From Anaerolineaceae bacterium UBA5224 (GTDB lineage: Bacteria > Chloroflexota > Anaerolineae > Anaerolineales > Anaerolineaceae), in the NCBI GenBank assembly GCA_002409365.1, contig DHUW01000099.1, forward strand, positions 5,971-18,492: a stretch of DNA of 12,522 nt, in the 5' to 3' direction. The notes beneath the pieces were generated by a model that was not told where the DNA came from, did not search any database, and saw nothing but the letters and a program-made list of their open reading frames with translations. Shown here in pieces: positions 1 through 6,835 of the stretch (its first letter is position 1; each line of letters starts with the position of its first letter). The position numbers were made by a program, and so were the translations under genes.

Positions 1-107
1 CCGGAGTAGGCATCTTCTTTTTTGGCAGCCAAACCGGGCGTTTGAAGATAAAAATCGCCTAGGAGATGAACGATCAGCAGAACGAGAAAAAGCAGAGCAT
101 TAGGCAT
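1..107 (-). CDS. DUF3307-type membrane protein, N-terminal fragment
   Basis: An open frame starts at ATG 107-105 and runs off the left edge after 35 codons. It begins MPNALLFLVLLIVHLLGDFY and continues LQTPGLAAKK. A hydrophobic helix followed by H-L-L-G-D-F-x-L-Q-T matches the start of DUF3307 membrane proteins as I know them; their function is not established. The start lies inside the end of the SatD-family gene, with an 8-base overlap, so the two are very likely cotranscribed and translationally coupled. I recall DUF3307 and SatD genes being neighbours in other genomes, which supports both calls. Only the first membrane segment is visible, so the family call rests on this short motif plus context. 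Confidence 0.7.
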   Translation of the reverse strand, partial: MPNALLFLVLLIVHLLGDFYLQTPGLAAKKEDAYS

Positions 108-765
108 ATTTTTGATTTATCCTTTCCAATGCCAACTCTGCCTCGTTGCGAGCGGACATGTAGCGTTTGATGCCGCTGGATTCAAATCTGCGGGTCAAGG
201 ATGACACCTGGATTTTCAGTTGGTGGGCAACTTTCTGGTGGTTTATGTCATCTGGGTCTAAAATTCCCTCTGCCAGAATTACCTTGTAAACATCACTTTG
301 CGAATCACGCCAGCCGCTGACCTGGAGCGCGGTGAGTTTCAAAATTTGATTGATCAGGTCCACTGTGATATCAGGATCCTGGGCGCTGAGGTGGATGTTG
401 GCACGTCCGTAATCGTTATTGGTGTGCACGAATTCGATCGCCTCGCGCGCTTTCCAGTAAGCAGGTCCATCGGCACCGATGCTGGTAGTGGGGTCAAGCT
501 GTGTGGTCAGTTCGCCGACGCCGATGCCGAAGCGTAAGTTGATCGGTTTCAGTTGAAAACTGATTTCGTCCAGGATGCGCAGCAAACCATTTGCATCGCG
601 CAGCACACCCTGAAACTCATCTCCCAGTGTGATGGTGAACCGGGATGCAAGGATGTCGGCGTGGCTCGAGTTGATCTGATTTAATACTTCAGCCAACCCT
701 TCCTGCGTTTTACGCCGGTCTGGGATGGACCTGGATTTTATGATATCTCCGATTACTGCGATCAT
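100..765 (-). CDS. SatD-family protein: cyclase-like N-terminal domain plus C-terminal helix-turn-helix
   Basis: This 221-residue protein resembles the SatD family, named after a Streptococcus mutans stress-operon gene; the biochemical role is unknown. I chose ATG 765 because AGGTGAG (776-770) stands 4 bases upstream and the family starts with M-I-A-V-I-G-D-I-I-K-S-R. The frame also opens at 810, but that start lies in operator DNA. Visible motifs are GDIIKSR (6-12), TLGDEFQG (47-54), RFGIGVGE (78-85) and IGADGPAYWKAREAI (96-110). Two spaced Asp residues (D7, D49) followed by a G-I-G-x-G hairpin recall class III nucleotidyl cyclase or GGDEF palm domains; that comparison is my inference. Residues 175-205 read as a helix-turn-helix (KVAHQLKIQVSSLTRRF). 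The gene overlaps the DUF3307-type gene downstream. Four palindromes upstream suggest autoregulation. Confidence 0.85.
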   Translation of the reverse strand: MIAVIGDIIKSRSIPDRRKTQEGLAEVLNQINSSHADILASRFTITLGDEFQGVLRDANGLLRILDEISFQLKPINLRFGIGVGELTTQLDPTTSIGADGPAYWKAREAIEFVHTNNDYGRANIHLSAQDPDITVDLINQILKLTALQVSGWRDSQSDVYKVILAEGILDPDDINHQKVAHQLKIQVSSLTRRFESSGIKRYMSARNEAELALERINQKYA

Positions 766-781
766 CTTCTCACCTGCGCCA

Positions 782-810
782 AGTATACAACATTGCAGTT
801 CTAATTGCAA
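782..810 (-). promoter_or_regulatory. Promoter of the satD/DUF3307 operon
   Basis: On the minus strand, TTGCAA (810-805) and TATACT (787-782) are separated by exactly 17 bases, a good sigma-70-type promoter. The predicted start, near 775, gives a leader of only about 10 bases that begins at the ribosome binding site. The -35 box is one arm of the palindrome at 793-810, so a protein bound there would block RNA polymerase. Confidence 0.65.
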
Positions 811-883
811 ATATGTGGGTTTGTAGTTATAACTGCAATGTATTTATAAGTGCAAATGAGAAAAATTGCGGTTGTAAGTGCAA
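793..883. promoter_or_regulatory. Array of four 18-bp operator-like palindromes
   Basis: Four related 18-mers are visible: TTGCAGTTCTAATTGCAA (793-810), TTGTAGTTATAACTGCAA (821-838), ATGTATTTATAAGTGCAA (838-855) and TTGCGGTTGTAAGTGCAA (866-883). The consensus is about TTGYAGTTATAASTGCAA, an inverted repeat. Start-to-start spacings are 28, 17 and 28 bases, so the array itself is symmetric, and sites 2 and 3 share one base. The first site covers the -35 box and most of the spacer of the satD promoter. This looks like cooperative repressor binding. The natural candidate regulator is the SatD-family protein with its helix-turn-helix; that link is inferred. Confidence 0.75.
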
Positions 884-909
884 TAGGTTGTCATCATGTG
901 TCCTTATTC

Positions 910-980
910 TGTCATTCTGAGCAAAGCGAAGAATCTATAAAGTCTGTGCGCCAAGATCCTTCACAACGTTCAGGATGACA
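910..980. repeat. Dispersed hairpin repeat (TGTCATTCTGAGC type), copy 1
   Basis: Imperfect 27-base inverted repeats at 910-936 and 954-980 (20 of 27 positions complementary by hand count) begin and end with TGTCAT/ATGACA and enclose a 17-base loop. A related element lies at 6705-6808. I recall TGTCATTCTGAGC...GCTCAGAATGACA elements as common intergenic repeats in environmental bacterial genomes. They resemble short non-autonomous mobile elements, but no transposase is nearby. Confidence 0.7.
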
Positions 981-990
981 ATCAATTTAT

Positions 991-1038
991 ATGGAACGGG
1001 CACTGACCGTTCCATTGGGCGACCATGGCAGGTCGCCC
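991..1038. repeat. Two tandem perfect hairpins with GGGCGACC/GGTCGCCC arms
   Basis: Two perfect hairpins stand side by side. ATGGAACGG (991-999) pairs with CCGTTCCAT (1007-1015), and GGGCGACC (1017-1024) pairs with GGTCGCCC (1031-1038), followed by CTACA. The second motif, from memory, is another widespread intergenic repeat. The pair begins 10 bases after the preceding hairpin repeat, so this gap has collected two repeat families. No T tract follows, so they are not ordinary terminators. Confidence 0.6.
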
Positions 1039-1090
1039 CTACAGAAAAATTAATTCTCACAATGACGCATTAGGCAGGCAAATGGAAAAC

Positions 1091-1118
1091 AAAAAAAGAC
1101 GACCTTTCAGCCGTCTTT
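1091..1118 (-). terminator. Rho-independent terminator of the superoxide dismutase gene
   Basis: On the minus strand the stem AAAGACG/CGTCTTT (1118-1112 with 1101-1095) closes a 10-base loop and is followed by a run of Ts formed by A1091-A1097. It ends about 24 bases after the stop codon. Confidence 0.85.
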
Positions 1119-1141
1119 ACGTAAGAAAAACAAAACGCTTG

Positions 1142-1777
1142 CTATTGATCCTGGTACTTCTTGATCAGATGCAAAACATAGTCCCAATTGATGATCTTAT
1201 CAAGCACTTCTTCAAGGTGCTTTTTGCGCAGATTCTGGTAATCGAGGTAATAAGCGTGCTCCCAGACATCCAGACCAATCAGGGGGAATTTACCGTCTTT
1301 CCAGGGGTTATCACCGTTGGGGGTCGAATAGATTTCGAGCTTTCCGTTATTAAGAACCAGCCAGGCCCAACCGCTTCCGAAGCGGGTAACACCAGCTTCA
1401 ACCATCACCTTTTTGAATTCCTGGATGCTGCCAAAGTTTTCCTGAAGCATTTTTTCCAACTCTGCCGGAATTTTGCTTTGACCAACAGGAGCGAATTGCT
1501 CCCAATAGAGATTGTGGTTCCAAGCCTGGGCGGCGTTGTTGTAGAGTTTTTTCTTGGAGTCATCTTTGCTGGCTGCATCCATGATCTCTTCCAGTGAAGC
1601 GCCTTCCAATTCAGTGCCCTTCACCAAGTCCTTAGTGGTGTCAAAATAGGCTTTGTGGTGTTTGCCATGATGAAATTCGATAGTCTGTTCTGAAATGACT
1701 GGTGCCAAAGCATTTTTGGCATAAAGTAATTCAGGTAGTTCTAATGGGGTTTTCTTCCAATCTTCTTTGTGTTGCAT
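1142..1777 (-). CDS. sodB: Superoxide dismutase, Fe/Mn family
   Basis: Dismutates superoxide to oxygen and hydrogen peroxide, probably in the cytoplasm since no signal peptide is seen. The 211-residue length is typical. All four metal ligands of the family are present: H36 (in HHGKHH), H88 (in WNHNLYW), D170 and H174 (in DVWEHAYY). Q84 in AAQAWNH sits where iron enzymes carry the active-site Gln, and there is no Gln in the GSGWAWLV region, so the protein looks Fe-type or cambialistic; metal choice cannot be proved from sequence. ATG 1777 was chosen because AAGGAG lies 10 bases upstream and family homology begins there. A longer frame to 1837 would cross the -10 box. The gene is monocistronic, with its own promoter and terminator, suggesting the cell meets oxygen at least at times. 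Confidence 0.93.
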   Translation of the reverse strand: MQHKEDWKKTPLELPELLYAKNALAPVISEQTIEFHHGKHHKAYFDTTKDLVKGTELEGASLEEIMDAASKDDSKKKLYNNAAQAWNHNLYWEQFAPVGQSKIPAELEKMLQENFGSIQEFKKVMVEAGVTRFGSGWAWLVLNNGKLEIYSTPNGDNPWKDGKFPLIGLDVWEHAYYLDYQNLRKKHLEEVLDKIINWDYVLHLIKKYQDQ

Positions 1778-1813
1778 GTTTTTTATTCTCCTTTTAATGA
1801 TTTCTTTTGTTAT

Positions 1814-1833
1814 TGCGATTATAAAAAATCGCA
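1814..1833 (-). promoter_or_regulatory. Promoter -10 of the superoxide dismutase gene inside an inverted repeat
   Basis: On the minus strand a perfect TATAAT (1823-1818) lies 40 bases upstream of the start codon; no good -35 box is seen. The -10 is embedded in a perfect 7-bp inverted repeat, TGCGATT (1814-1820) and AATCGCA (1827-1833) with a 6-base spacer. A regulator bound there would block the promoter; its identity is unknown. Confidence 0.5.
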
Positions 1834-1878
1834 GCATGTTTTGCCGAATCCATGTATAAGGTCTGCCATATTACAAGT

Positions 1879-2298
1879 TCATTCCCCAATGATTTTTATC
1901 AGGATCCGCTTTGGACGCATGCCATCGAATTCTCCGTAGAAGATTTGCTCCCAGGTGCCAAAGTCTAGCCGCCCTTTTGTGACAGCAACCACCACTTCGC
2001 GCCCCATCACCTGCCGTTTGATATGGGCGTCGGCGTTATCTTCTCCTGTATCGTTATGGCGGTACTGCTCAATAGGCGCATGCGGAGCTATTTTTTCGAG
2101 CCATCTTTCATAATCTGAGAGTAACCCCCGTTCATCGTCATTAATGAATACAGAGGCGGTAATATGCATCGGGTTGATCAAAGCCAACCCTTCCTGTATG
2201 CCGCTTTCTGTGAGGGCACGCTCCACCTCCCGGGTGATATTGATAAAAGCACGCCTGGTGGGTGTATTGACGATCAGCTCTTTCCGAAAACTTTTCAT
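1879..2298 (-). CDS. yjbQ: YjbQ family protein (UPF0047)
   Basis: A 139-residue protein, the normal size for this family. Some members have been shown to have a secondary thiamine-phosphate synthase activity, but the main physiological role is unsettled. Family blocks seen in order are NPMHITASVFINDDE (42-56), HNDTGEDNADAHIK (81-94) with the conserved EDN and His, and GTWEQIFYGEFDG (114-126). The last is the family's G-T-W-Q-x-I...E-x-D-G signature, with Glu in place of the usual Gln. A strong GAGGGAG ribosome binding site precedes ATG 2298. No signal peptide or membrane segment is seen, so it is probably cytoplasmic. The gene is followed at 1837 by the superoxide dismutase promoter on the same strand and no terminator is obvious, so some read-through into that gene is possible. 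Confidence 0.92.
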   Translation of the reverse strand: MKSFRKELIVNTPTRRAFINITREVERALTESGIQEGLALINPMHITASVFINDDERGLLSDYERWLEKIAPHAPIEQYRHNDTGEDNADAHIKRQVMGREVVVAVTKGRLDFGTWEQIFYGEFDGMRPKRILIKIIGE

Positions 2299-2509
2299 AA
2301 CGATCTCCCTCTTAGCCTTGATTTTCCTATCTGTTCCAGTTTATCTTGCTTCTCCTGGACCATTAATAAAATTTTATCTTTAATTTCCTGCAAACGTTTA
2401 CTCCGCAAGGGGAGATTTCCCCCAATTGTTTCGGCGAACCTCGTTTTGGTCGGGGAATTACATAAAAGAGCATATTCCCGGAAATGCACTTGGTACGCTT
2501 AGTGCATCT

Positions 2510-2538
2510 TTGAGTTTTAAGATTAAAATAGGTTATAT
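2510..2538 (+). promoter_or_regulatory. Possible promoter for the flippase-like membrane protein
   Basis: TTGAGT (2510-2515) and TTATAT (2533-2538) are 17 bases apart and about 49 bases before the start codon. The boxes are only fair matches. Just downstream, TCACCGG (2541-2547) and CCGGTGA (2556-2562) form a perfect 7-bp hairpin in the expected leader, of unknown role. Confidence 0.35.
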
Positions 2539-2586
2539 AGTCACCGGGATATGTTCCGGTGAATTTATGTAAGTTGATGTGTATAA

Positions 2587-3636
2587 ATGGATGCGATTGA
2601 AGAAACCAACCCGGTAAAAAAGAAGAAAACGTGGCGGATAGTCATCCTGGTCCTTATTCTCGGACTGGCTGTCAACCTGATCCTGCCCAAAATGCTGGAT
2701 ATCAACCAAGCTGTCACAGTTTTGAGAGATATGACCTGGTGGCTGGTCATTGCTGCCGTAATTACTGAGTCGCTGGTTTACTTCAGCTATGGTTCATCAT
2801 TGAAAGCGGTGCTCGATATCCAGGGACACAACCTGACCGTGCTGGAATGCACGGCTATCTTTCTCTCTTCTTACAGTATCGGTATCGTGGCAGGCGGGTG
2901 GATCGGCGCAGCAGCGGCCACCTTTGGGCTTTTCGCAAAAAGAGGGGTCCGAAAATCCAACTCGGTGGTGGCAGGGTTGTTGCCTTCCATGCTTGCGAAC
3001 ATCCCGCTGACTTTTATTGCCATCGTAGGCATCGTCACATTGCGTTTTACAGGGCATCTCACGGGTGACCAACTGCTTCAATATTCCATATTCATCGCGC
3101 TGCTTCTTCTATTCTCATTTGGTTATCTGCTCGCATTGGCTTTCCCAAAGCCGGCTTTCAAAGTAGTCAACTGGGCTCTTTGGAACTGGAATCGTTTTCG
3201 CAACAAGCCCTATGACCCGGAAGTGACGCAAACACGCCTGAATATTCTGATCGACGCCTGGAAGCAAATGGGGAATGGTAACTGGTTGCGACCGCTTTTG
3301 GGAACGATCGGATATTATGGGTTTGACGTGCTGACCATGTACCTGATATTTATGGCGGCTGGCTACAAGGTGAACTTCGGTGTTCTATTCGCTGGTTATG
3401 GTTTGCCACTTTTACTGGCGAAGATGGCTTTCATCATTCCGGGCGGGTTGGGTGTCATTGAAACCTCAATGGCTGCACTCTTTACCAGTCTTGGCGTGCC
3501 GGACGATATCGCGCTTGTGGTCGTCCTTGGGTACCGCCTGATATCCTTCTGGATCCCGGTCATGGTGGGTTTTTTGGTTTACTTCCTGATCAATCGAAAA
3601 CAAATGAAGGAAGAACAAACCCCGATCCAACCCTGA
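2587..3636 (+). CDS. Flippase-like domain / LPG synthase transmembrane-region protein
   Basis: A 349-residue integral membrane protein of the UPF0104 / lysylphosphatidylglycerol-synthase transmembrane family (flippase-like domain). Members include the membrane half of MprF, which flips aminoacylated lipids, and many uncharacterised proteins near glycolipid genes. A basic N-terminus (KKKKTWR, 11-17) precedes the first helix (about 17-34). Further hydrophobic segments lie near 51-68, 86-116, 127-152, 163-186, 236-258, 262-285 and 306-336. Conserved family features are the Gly-rich GGWIGAAAATFG (103-114) and the C-terminal KMAFIIPGGLGVIE (279-292), the family's P-G-G-L-G-x-x-E motif. No aminoacyl-transferase domain is attached, so it is not a full MprF. 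ATG 2587 follows an in-frame TAA directly, so this is the first possible start, although the ribosome binding site is weak. The substrate cannot be told. Confidence 0.85.
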   Translation: MDAIEETNPVKKKKTWRIVILVLILGLAVNLILPKMLDINQAVTVLRDMTWWLVIAAVITESLVYFSYGSSLKAVLDIQGHNLTVLECTAIFLSSYSIGIVAGGWIGAAAATFGLFAKRGVRKSNSVVAGLLPSMLANIPLTFIAIVGIVTLRFTGHLTGDQLLQYSIFIALLLLFSFGYLLALAFPKPAFKVVNWALWNWNRFRNKPYDPEVTQTRLNILIDAWKQMGNGNWLRPLLGTIGYYGFDVLTMYLIFMAAGYKVNFGVLFAGYGLPLLLAKMAFIIPGGLGVIETSMAALFTSLGVPDDIALVVVLGYRLISFWIPVMVGFLVYFLINRKQMKEEQTPIQP

Positions 3637-3662
3637 TATTAATGAAAAAAATATAGAACATT

Positions 3663-3671
3663 TGATATAAT
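3663..3671 (+). promoter_or_regulatory. Extended -10 promoter of uvrA
   Basis: TGATATAAT (3663-3671) is a perfect TATAAT with the TGn extension, which can work without a good -35; none is seen at the right distance. The predicted start near 3678 gives a very short leader holding GGAG (3679-3682) before ATG 3692. Confidence 0.65.
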
Positions 3672-3691
3672 ATTTGCCGGAGTAAAAATTA

Positions 3692-6622
3692 ATGAGCGAA
3701 GATAATCTGCGCATTGTTGGTGCGCGTGAACATAATTTAAAGAACATCAGCGTGGAAATCCCCAGGGATAAGCTTGTAGTATTGACCGGTATTTCCGGTT
3801 CGGGCAAGAGTTCGCTTGCTTTTGATACCATTTTTGCCGAAGGGCAGCGGCGTTACGTTGAATCACTTTCTTCATATGCTCGCCAGTTTTTAGGGCAAAT
3901 GAACAAACCGGATGTCGACTCGATTGAAGGCCTTTCACCTGCCGTAGCGATCGATCAGAAATCGACCTCCAACAACCCACGCTCCACGGTTGGTACAGTA
4001 ACCGAAATTTTCGATTACCTGCGTCTGCTCTACGCCCGGGTTGGCATTCCTCACTGTCCTATTTGCGGTCGTCCCGTGCAAAAGCAGTCTGCTCAGGAAA
4101 TCGTCGACAACATCCTGGCAATGCCGGAAGGCTCACGCTTGTTGGTTTTGGCACCCATGGTGCGGGAACGAAAGGGTACCTACCAGGCACTCTTCAATGA
4201 GATCACCAAATCAGGTTTCGCACGTGTGCGCGTTGACGGTGAGGTTTATAGCCTGGAAGATGAGATCGAGCTCGATCGATACAAAAAACATACGATTGAG
4301 GCCGTGGTTGACCGCCTGGTTATTCATGCCTTTGAAAATGAAGACGACCGTCAGAACAGCATCACCCGTTTGACTGATTCGGTAGAAACAGCCTTGCGCA
4401 TAGGCGAGGGTTACGTTACCATCCAGAATTTGAGCAGTAACCCACCTGAAGACCGCCAATATTCTGAAAATTTGGCTTGCCCGATACACGGTTCGATTTT
4501 GATAGAAATAGAACCCCGAACTTTTTCGTTCAATACGCCGCACGGTGCCTGCCCGGTTTGCCAGGGTCTCGGTTTCAAGGAAGAAATTGATCCTAACCTG
4601 GTGATCCCGGACAAAACACTCTCTCTGAAACAGGGTGCCATCAAGAATTCAGAATGGGACTCAAAAGATGCCGGTGGTTACCTCTGGCAAATGCTGGAGA
4701 CACTGGCAGAAAAGTACCATTTCAGCCTGGATACCCCTTTTGAGAAACTGACCAAGCAACAGCAAAACCTGGTGTTATTTGGAACTGAAGGAAAAGAAAT
4801 CTTAGTCCGTTATGTAGGAAGAAATGGTCGAACCGGTACATTTATGACTGCGTTCGAAGGTGTGGTCGGCAACATGCAGCGCCGTTACCAGGAAACCCAG
4901 TCAGATTGGGTCCGGATCAAACTGGGATCATATATTACTCAGACTCCCTGCCCGGAGTGCGGTGGCAAACGCCTGCGTAAGGAAGCCCTGGGAGTGACCA
5001 TTGATGATCAGAACATTATTGAAGTGACCCAGCTTCCGGTCGATCAACTTTTGGATTGGATCAGCAGGCTCGGAGCATCAAAAGACACACCGCTCAGTAA
5101 GCGCGACCGGGCGATCTCAGACCGCATTCTTAAGGAGATCAAAGCCCGGCTCTCATTTATGACCGATGTCGGGCTCGATTACCTGACTCTGGAAAGGTCC
5201 GCCTCCACGCTTAGCGGTGGAGAAGCCCAGCGTATTCGCCTGGCAACCCAAATCGGTTCAAAGCTGATGGGAGTTTTGTACGTGCTGGATGAACCCTCAA
5301 TTGGTCTGCATCCGCGGGATAACGACAAACTTCTTGATACCCTCAAAGGTTTACGAGACCTGGGCAATACAGTTTTGGTGGTCGAGCATGATGAAGAAAC
5401 CATGCGTAATGCTGACTGGATCGTCGATCTTGGCCCTGGTGCAGGGGAACACGGCGGGTGGCTGGTAGCCGAAGGCACAGCTGAGGATATCGAAGCCGAA
5501 CCGAAATCTATCACCGGTGCTTATCTTTCCGGCAGAAAAATTGTGCCCCTGCCAAAAGAACGCCGCAAGGGCAATGGAAACTTCCTGAAAATCAAGGGAG
5601 CTTCAGAAAATAATTTAAAAAACATCGATGTCGATATTCCTCTGGGCAAGTTTGTGTGTATCACAGGCGTATCCGGTTCAGGCAAATCGACCCTGATGGT
5701 GGATATTCTGTATAATGCGCTGGCAAGAAAACTGATGCGTGCCCATACCAATGCCGGTAAACACGAGAGTGTTGAAGGTGTTCAGCACCTGGATAAGATC
5801 ATCAACATCGATCAGTCGCCTATCGGACGGACACCGCGCTCCAACCCCGCCACATACACCGGGCTTTTCGATAACATCCGCGACCTTTTCGTGGATATGC
5901 CTGAATCCAAGATCCGGGGCTACCAGAAGGGGCGCTTTTCTTTCAACGTCAAGGGTGGTCGCTGCGAAGCCTGTATGGGTGAAGGGCAATTAAAGATTGA
6001 AATGCAATTCCTGCCTGATGTTTACGTGCCCTGTGAAGTGTGCCATGGTACCCGTTATAACCACGAGACGTTGCAGGTGCGCTTCAAAGACAAAAACATA
6101 GCAGAAGTTTTGGACATGACTGTTGAATCTGCGATGGAGTTTTTTGATGCTTTTCCGAAGATTAAACGCCGCCTGCAGACATTGTATGACGTTGGCTTGG
6201 GTTACATCAGGCTCGGTCAGCCTGCACCGACGCTTTCGGGTGGTGAAGCACAACGTGTTAAACTGTCGAAAGAACTTTCCCGAATTGCTACTGGCAGGAC
6301 ACTTTACGTGTTGGATGAACCTTCAGTTGGGCTGCATGCTGCTGATGTGCATAAATTGATCGAGGTTTTGCAAGCGTTGGTTGACACTGGAAACACTGTG
6401 TTGATCATCGAGCATAATATGGACATCATTAAAGTGGCAGATTGGATCATCGATCTGGGACCCGATGGAGGGATAAACGGCGGCGAAATTATTGCCCAGG
6501 GAACCCCGGAAGATGTCTGCGAAACCCCGGGAAGCTATACCGGGCAATACTTGAAGAAATATCTGCAGGAACATCACCAGGGTTTGCAACCAGAACCTAC
6601 CCCGGTCGTGATATCAGCGTAA
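3692..6622 (+). CDS. uvrA: UvrABC excinuclease subunit A
   Basis: UvrA dimers find bulky DNA lesions and load UvrB in nucleotide excision repair. The 976-residue protein is full length, with a slightly long C-terminal tail. First ATPase: Walker A GISGSGKSS (33-41), signature LSGGEAQR (507-514), Walker B LYVLDEPSIGLH (529-540). Second ATPase: Walker A GVSGSGKST (659-667), UvrB-interacting and insertion regions between, signature LSGGEAQR (848-855), Walker B LYVLDEPSVGLH (871-882). Zinc modules: C122/C125 with C420/C423; C263/H266 with C287/C290; C758/C761 with C781/C784. H266 replaces the more usual Cys in the second module, giving C-x2-H...C-x2-C, which should still bind zinc. ATG 3692 has GGAG 9 bases upstream and the expected LRIVGAREHNLKN start. 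The gene has its own promoter and sits 55 bases after the membrane-protein gene. I see no uvrB or uvrC here. Confidence 0.98.
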   Translation: MSEDNLRIVGAREHNLKNISVEIPRDKLVVLTGISGSGKSSLAFDTIFAEGQRRYVESLSSYARQFLGQMNKPDVDSIEGLSPAVAIDQKSTSNNPRSTVGTVTEIFDYLRLLYARVGIPHCPICGRPVQKQSAQEIVDNILAMPEGSRLLVLAPMVRERKGTYQALFNEITKSGFARVRVDGEVYSLEDEIELDRYKKHTIEAVVDRLVIHAFENEDDRQNSITRLTDSVETALRIGEGYVTIQNLSSNPPEDRQYSENLACPIHGSILIEIEPRTFSFNTPHGACPVCQGLGFKEEIDPNLVIPDKTLSLKQGAIKNSEWDSKDAGGYLWQMLETLAEKYHFSLDTPFEKLTKQQQNLVLFGTEGKEILVRYVGRNGRTGTFMTAFEGVVGNMQRRYQETQSDWVRIKLGSYITQTPCPECGGKRLRKEALGVTIDDQNIIEVTQLPVDQLLDWISRLGASKDTPLSKRDRAISDRILKEIKARLSFMTDVGLDYLTLERSASTLSGGEAQRIRLATQIGSKLMGVLYVLDEPSIGLHPRDNDKLLDTLKGLRDLGNTVLVVEHDEETMRNADWIVDLGPGAGEHGGWLVAEGTAEDIEAEPKSITGAYLSGRKIVPLPKERRKGNGNFLKIKGASENNLKNIDVDIPLGKFVCITGVSGSGKSTLMVDILYNALARKLMRAHTNAGKHESVEGVQHLDKIINIDQSPIGRTPRSNPATYTGLFDNIRDLFVDMPESKIRGYQKGRFSFNVKGGRCEACMGEGQLKIEMQFLPDVYVPCEVCHGTRYNHETLQVRFKDKNIAEVLDMTVESAMEFFDAFPKIKRRLQTLYDVGLGYIRLGQPAPTLSGGEAQRVKLSKELSRIATGRTLYVLDEPSVGLHAADVHKLIEVLQALVDTGNTVLIIEHNMDIIKVADWIIDLGPDGGINGGEIIAQGTPEDVCETPGSYTGQYLKKYLQEHHQGLQPEPTPVVISA

Positions 6623-6654
6623 CTGCGCCAAGTGAAGCTATTCTTATTTGAGAT

Positions 6655-6692
6655 AAAAAGCGAAGCACACTCGTAAGTGTGCTTCGCAAGTA
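6655..6692. terminator. Bidirectional terminator between converging uvrA and thrS
   Basis: A perfect 11-bp stem, GCGAAGCACAC (6660-6670) and GTGTGCTTCGC (6677-6687), closes a 6-base loop. On the minus strand it is followed by five Ts (from A6655-A6659), a good thrS terminator. On the plus strand it follows the uvrA stop by 37 bases but has only a weak T stretch. Confidence 0.75.
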
Positions 6693-6704
6693 TTTTGCAT
6701 CGTT

Positions 6705-6808
6705 TGTCATCCTGAGTTTTTGTCGCGTCACGACGCGAACTATACTTCGTAAAGTGTGCTCCCCAGGAATCCTAATCGCTAAGATTCTTCACTTCGTTCA
6801 GAATGACA
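6705..6808. repeat. Dispersed hairpin repeat (TGTCATTCTGAGC type), copy 2
   Basis: It starts TGTCATCCTGAG (6705) and ends CGTTCAGAATGACA (6808). The right arm AGATTCTTCACTTCGTTC... (6782-6808) closely resembles the arms of the element at 910-980. The 104-base interior differs and holds its own palindrome, TCGCGTC/GACGCGA near 6722-6738. This copy fills the space between the uvrA/thrS terminator and the thrS stop codon. Confidence 0.7.
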
Positions 6809-6835
6809 AACAATTGCATACTTTTTTTATTCTGC

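Noticed and set aside
766..810. Longer start for the SatD-family protein at 810
   Set aside because: The extra 15 residues lie over the operator and promoter; ATG 765 has the ribosome binding site and matches the family start.
1025..1597. 190-residue open frame on the plus strand
   Set aside because: It is antisense to the superoxide dismutase gene, whose active-site residues are all intact, and it has no convincing ribosome binding site.
1778..1837. Longer start for superoxide dismutase at 1837
   Set aside because: It would cross the -10 box and inverted repeat; ATG 1777 has AAGGAG upstream and matches the family start.
2295..2489. 64-codon minus-strand frame overlapping the yjbQ start by ATGA
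   Set aside because: It starts with GTG without a ribosome binding site, runs through palindromic DNA and matches no family I know. The ATGA overlap is suggestive but yjbQ has its own strong site.
3466..3831. 121-residue minus-strand frame across the flippase-like gene and uvrA
   Set aside because: It overlaps two well-supported genes and the uvrA promoter.
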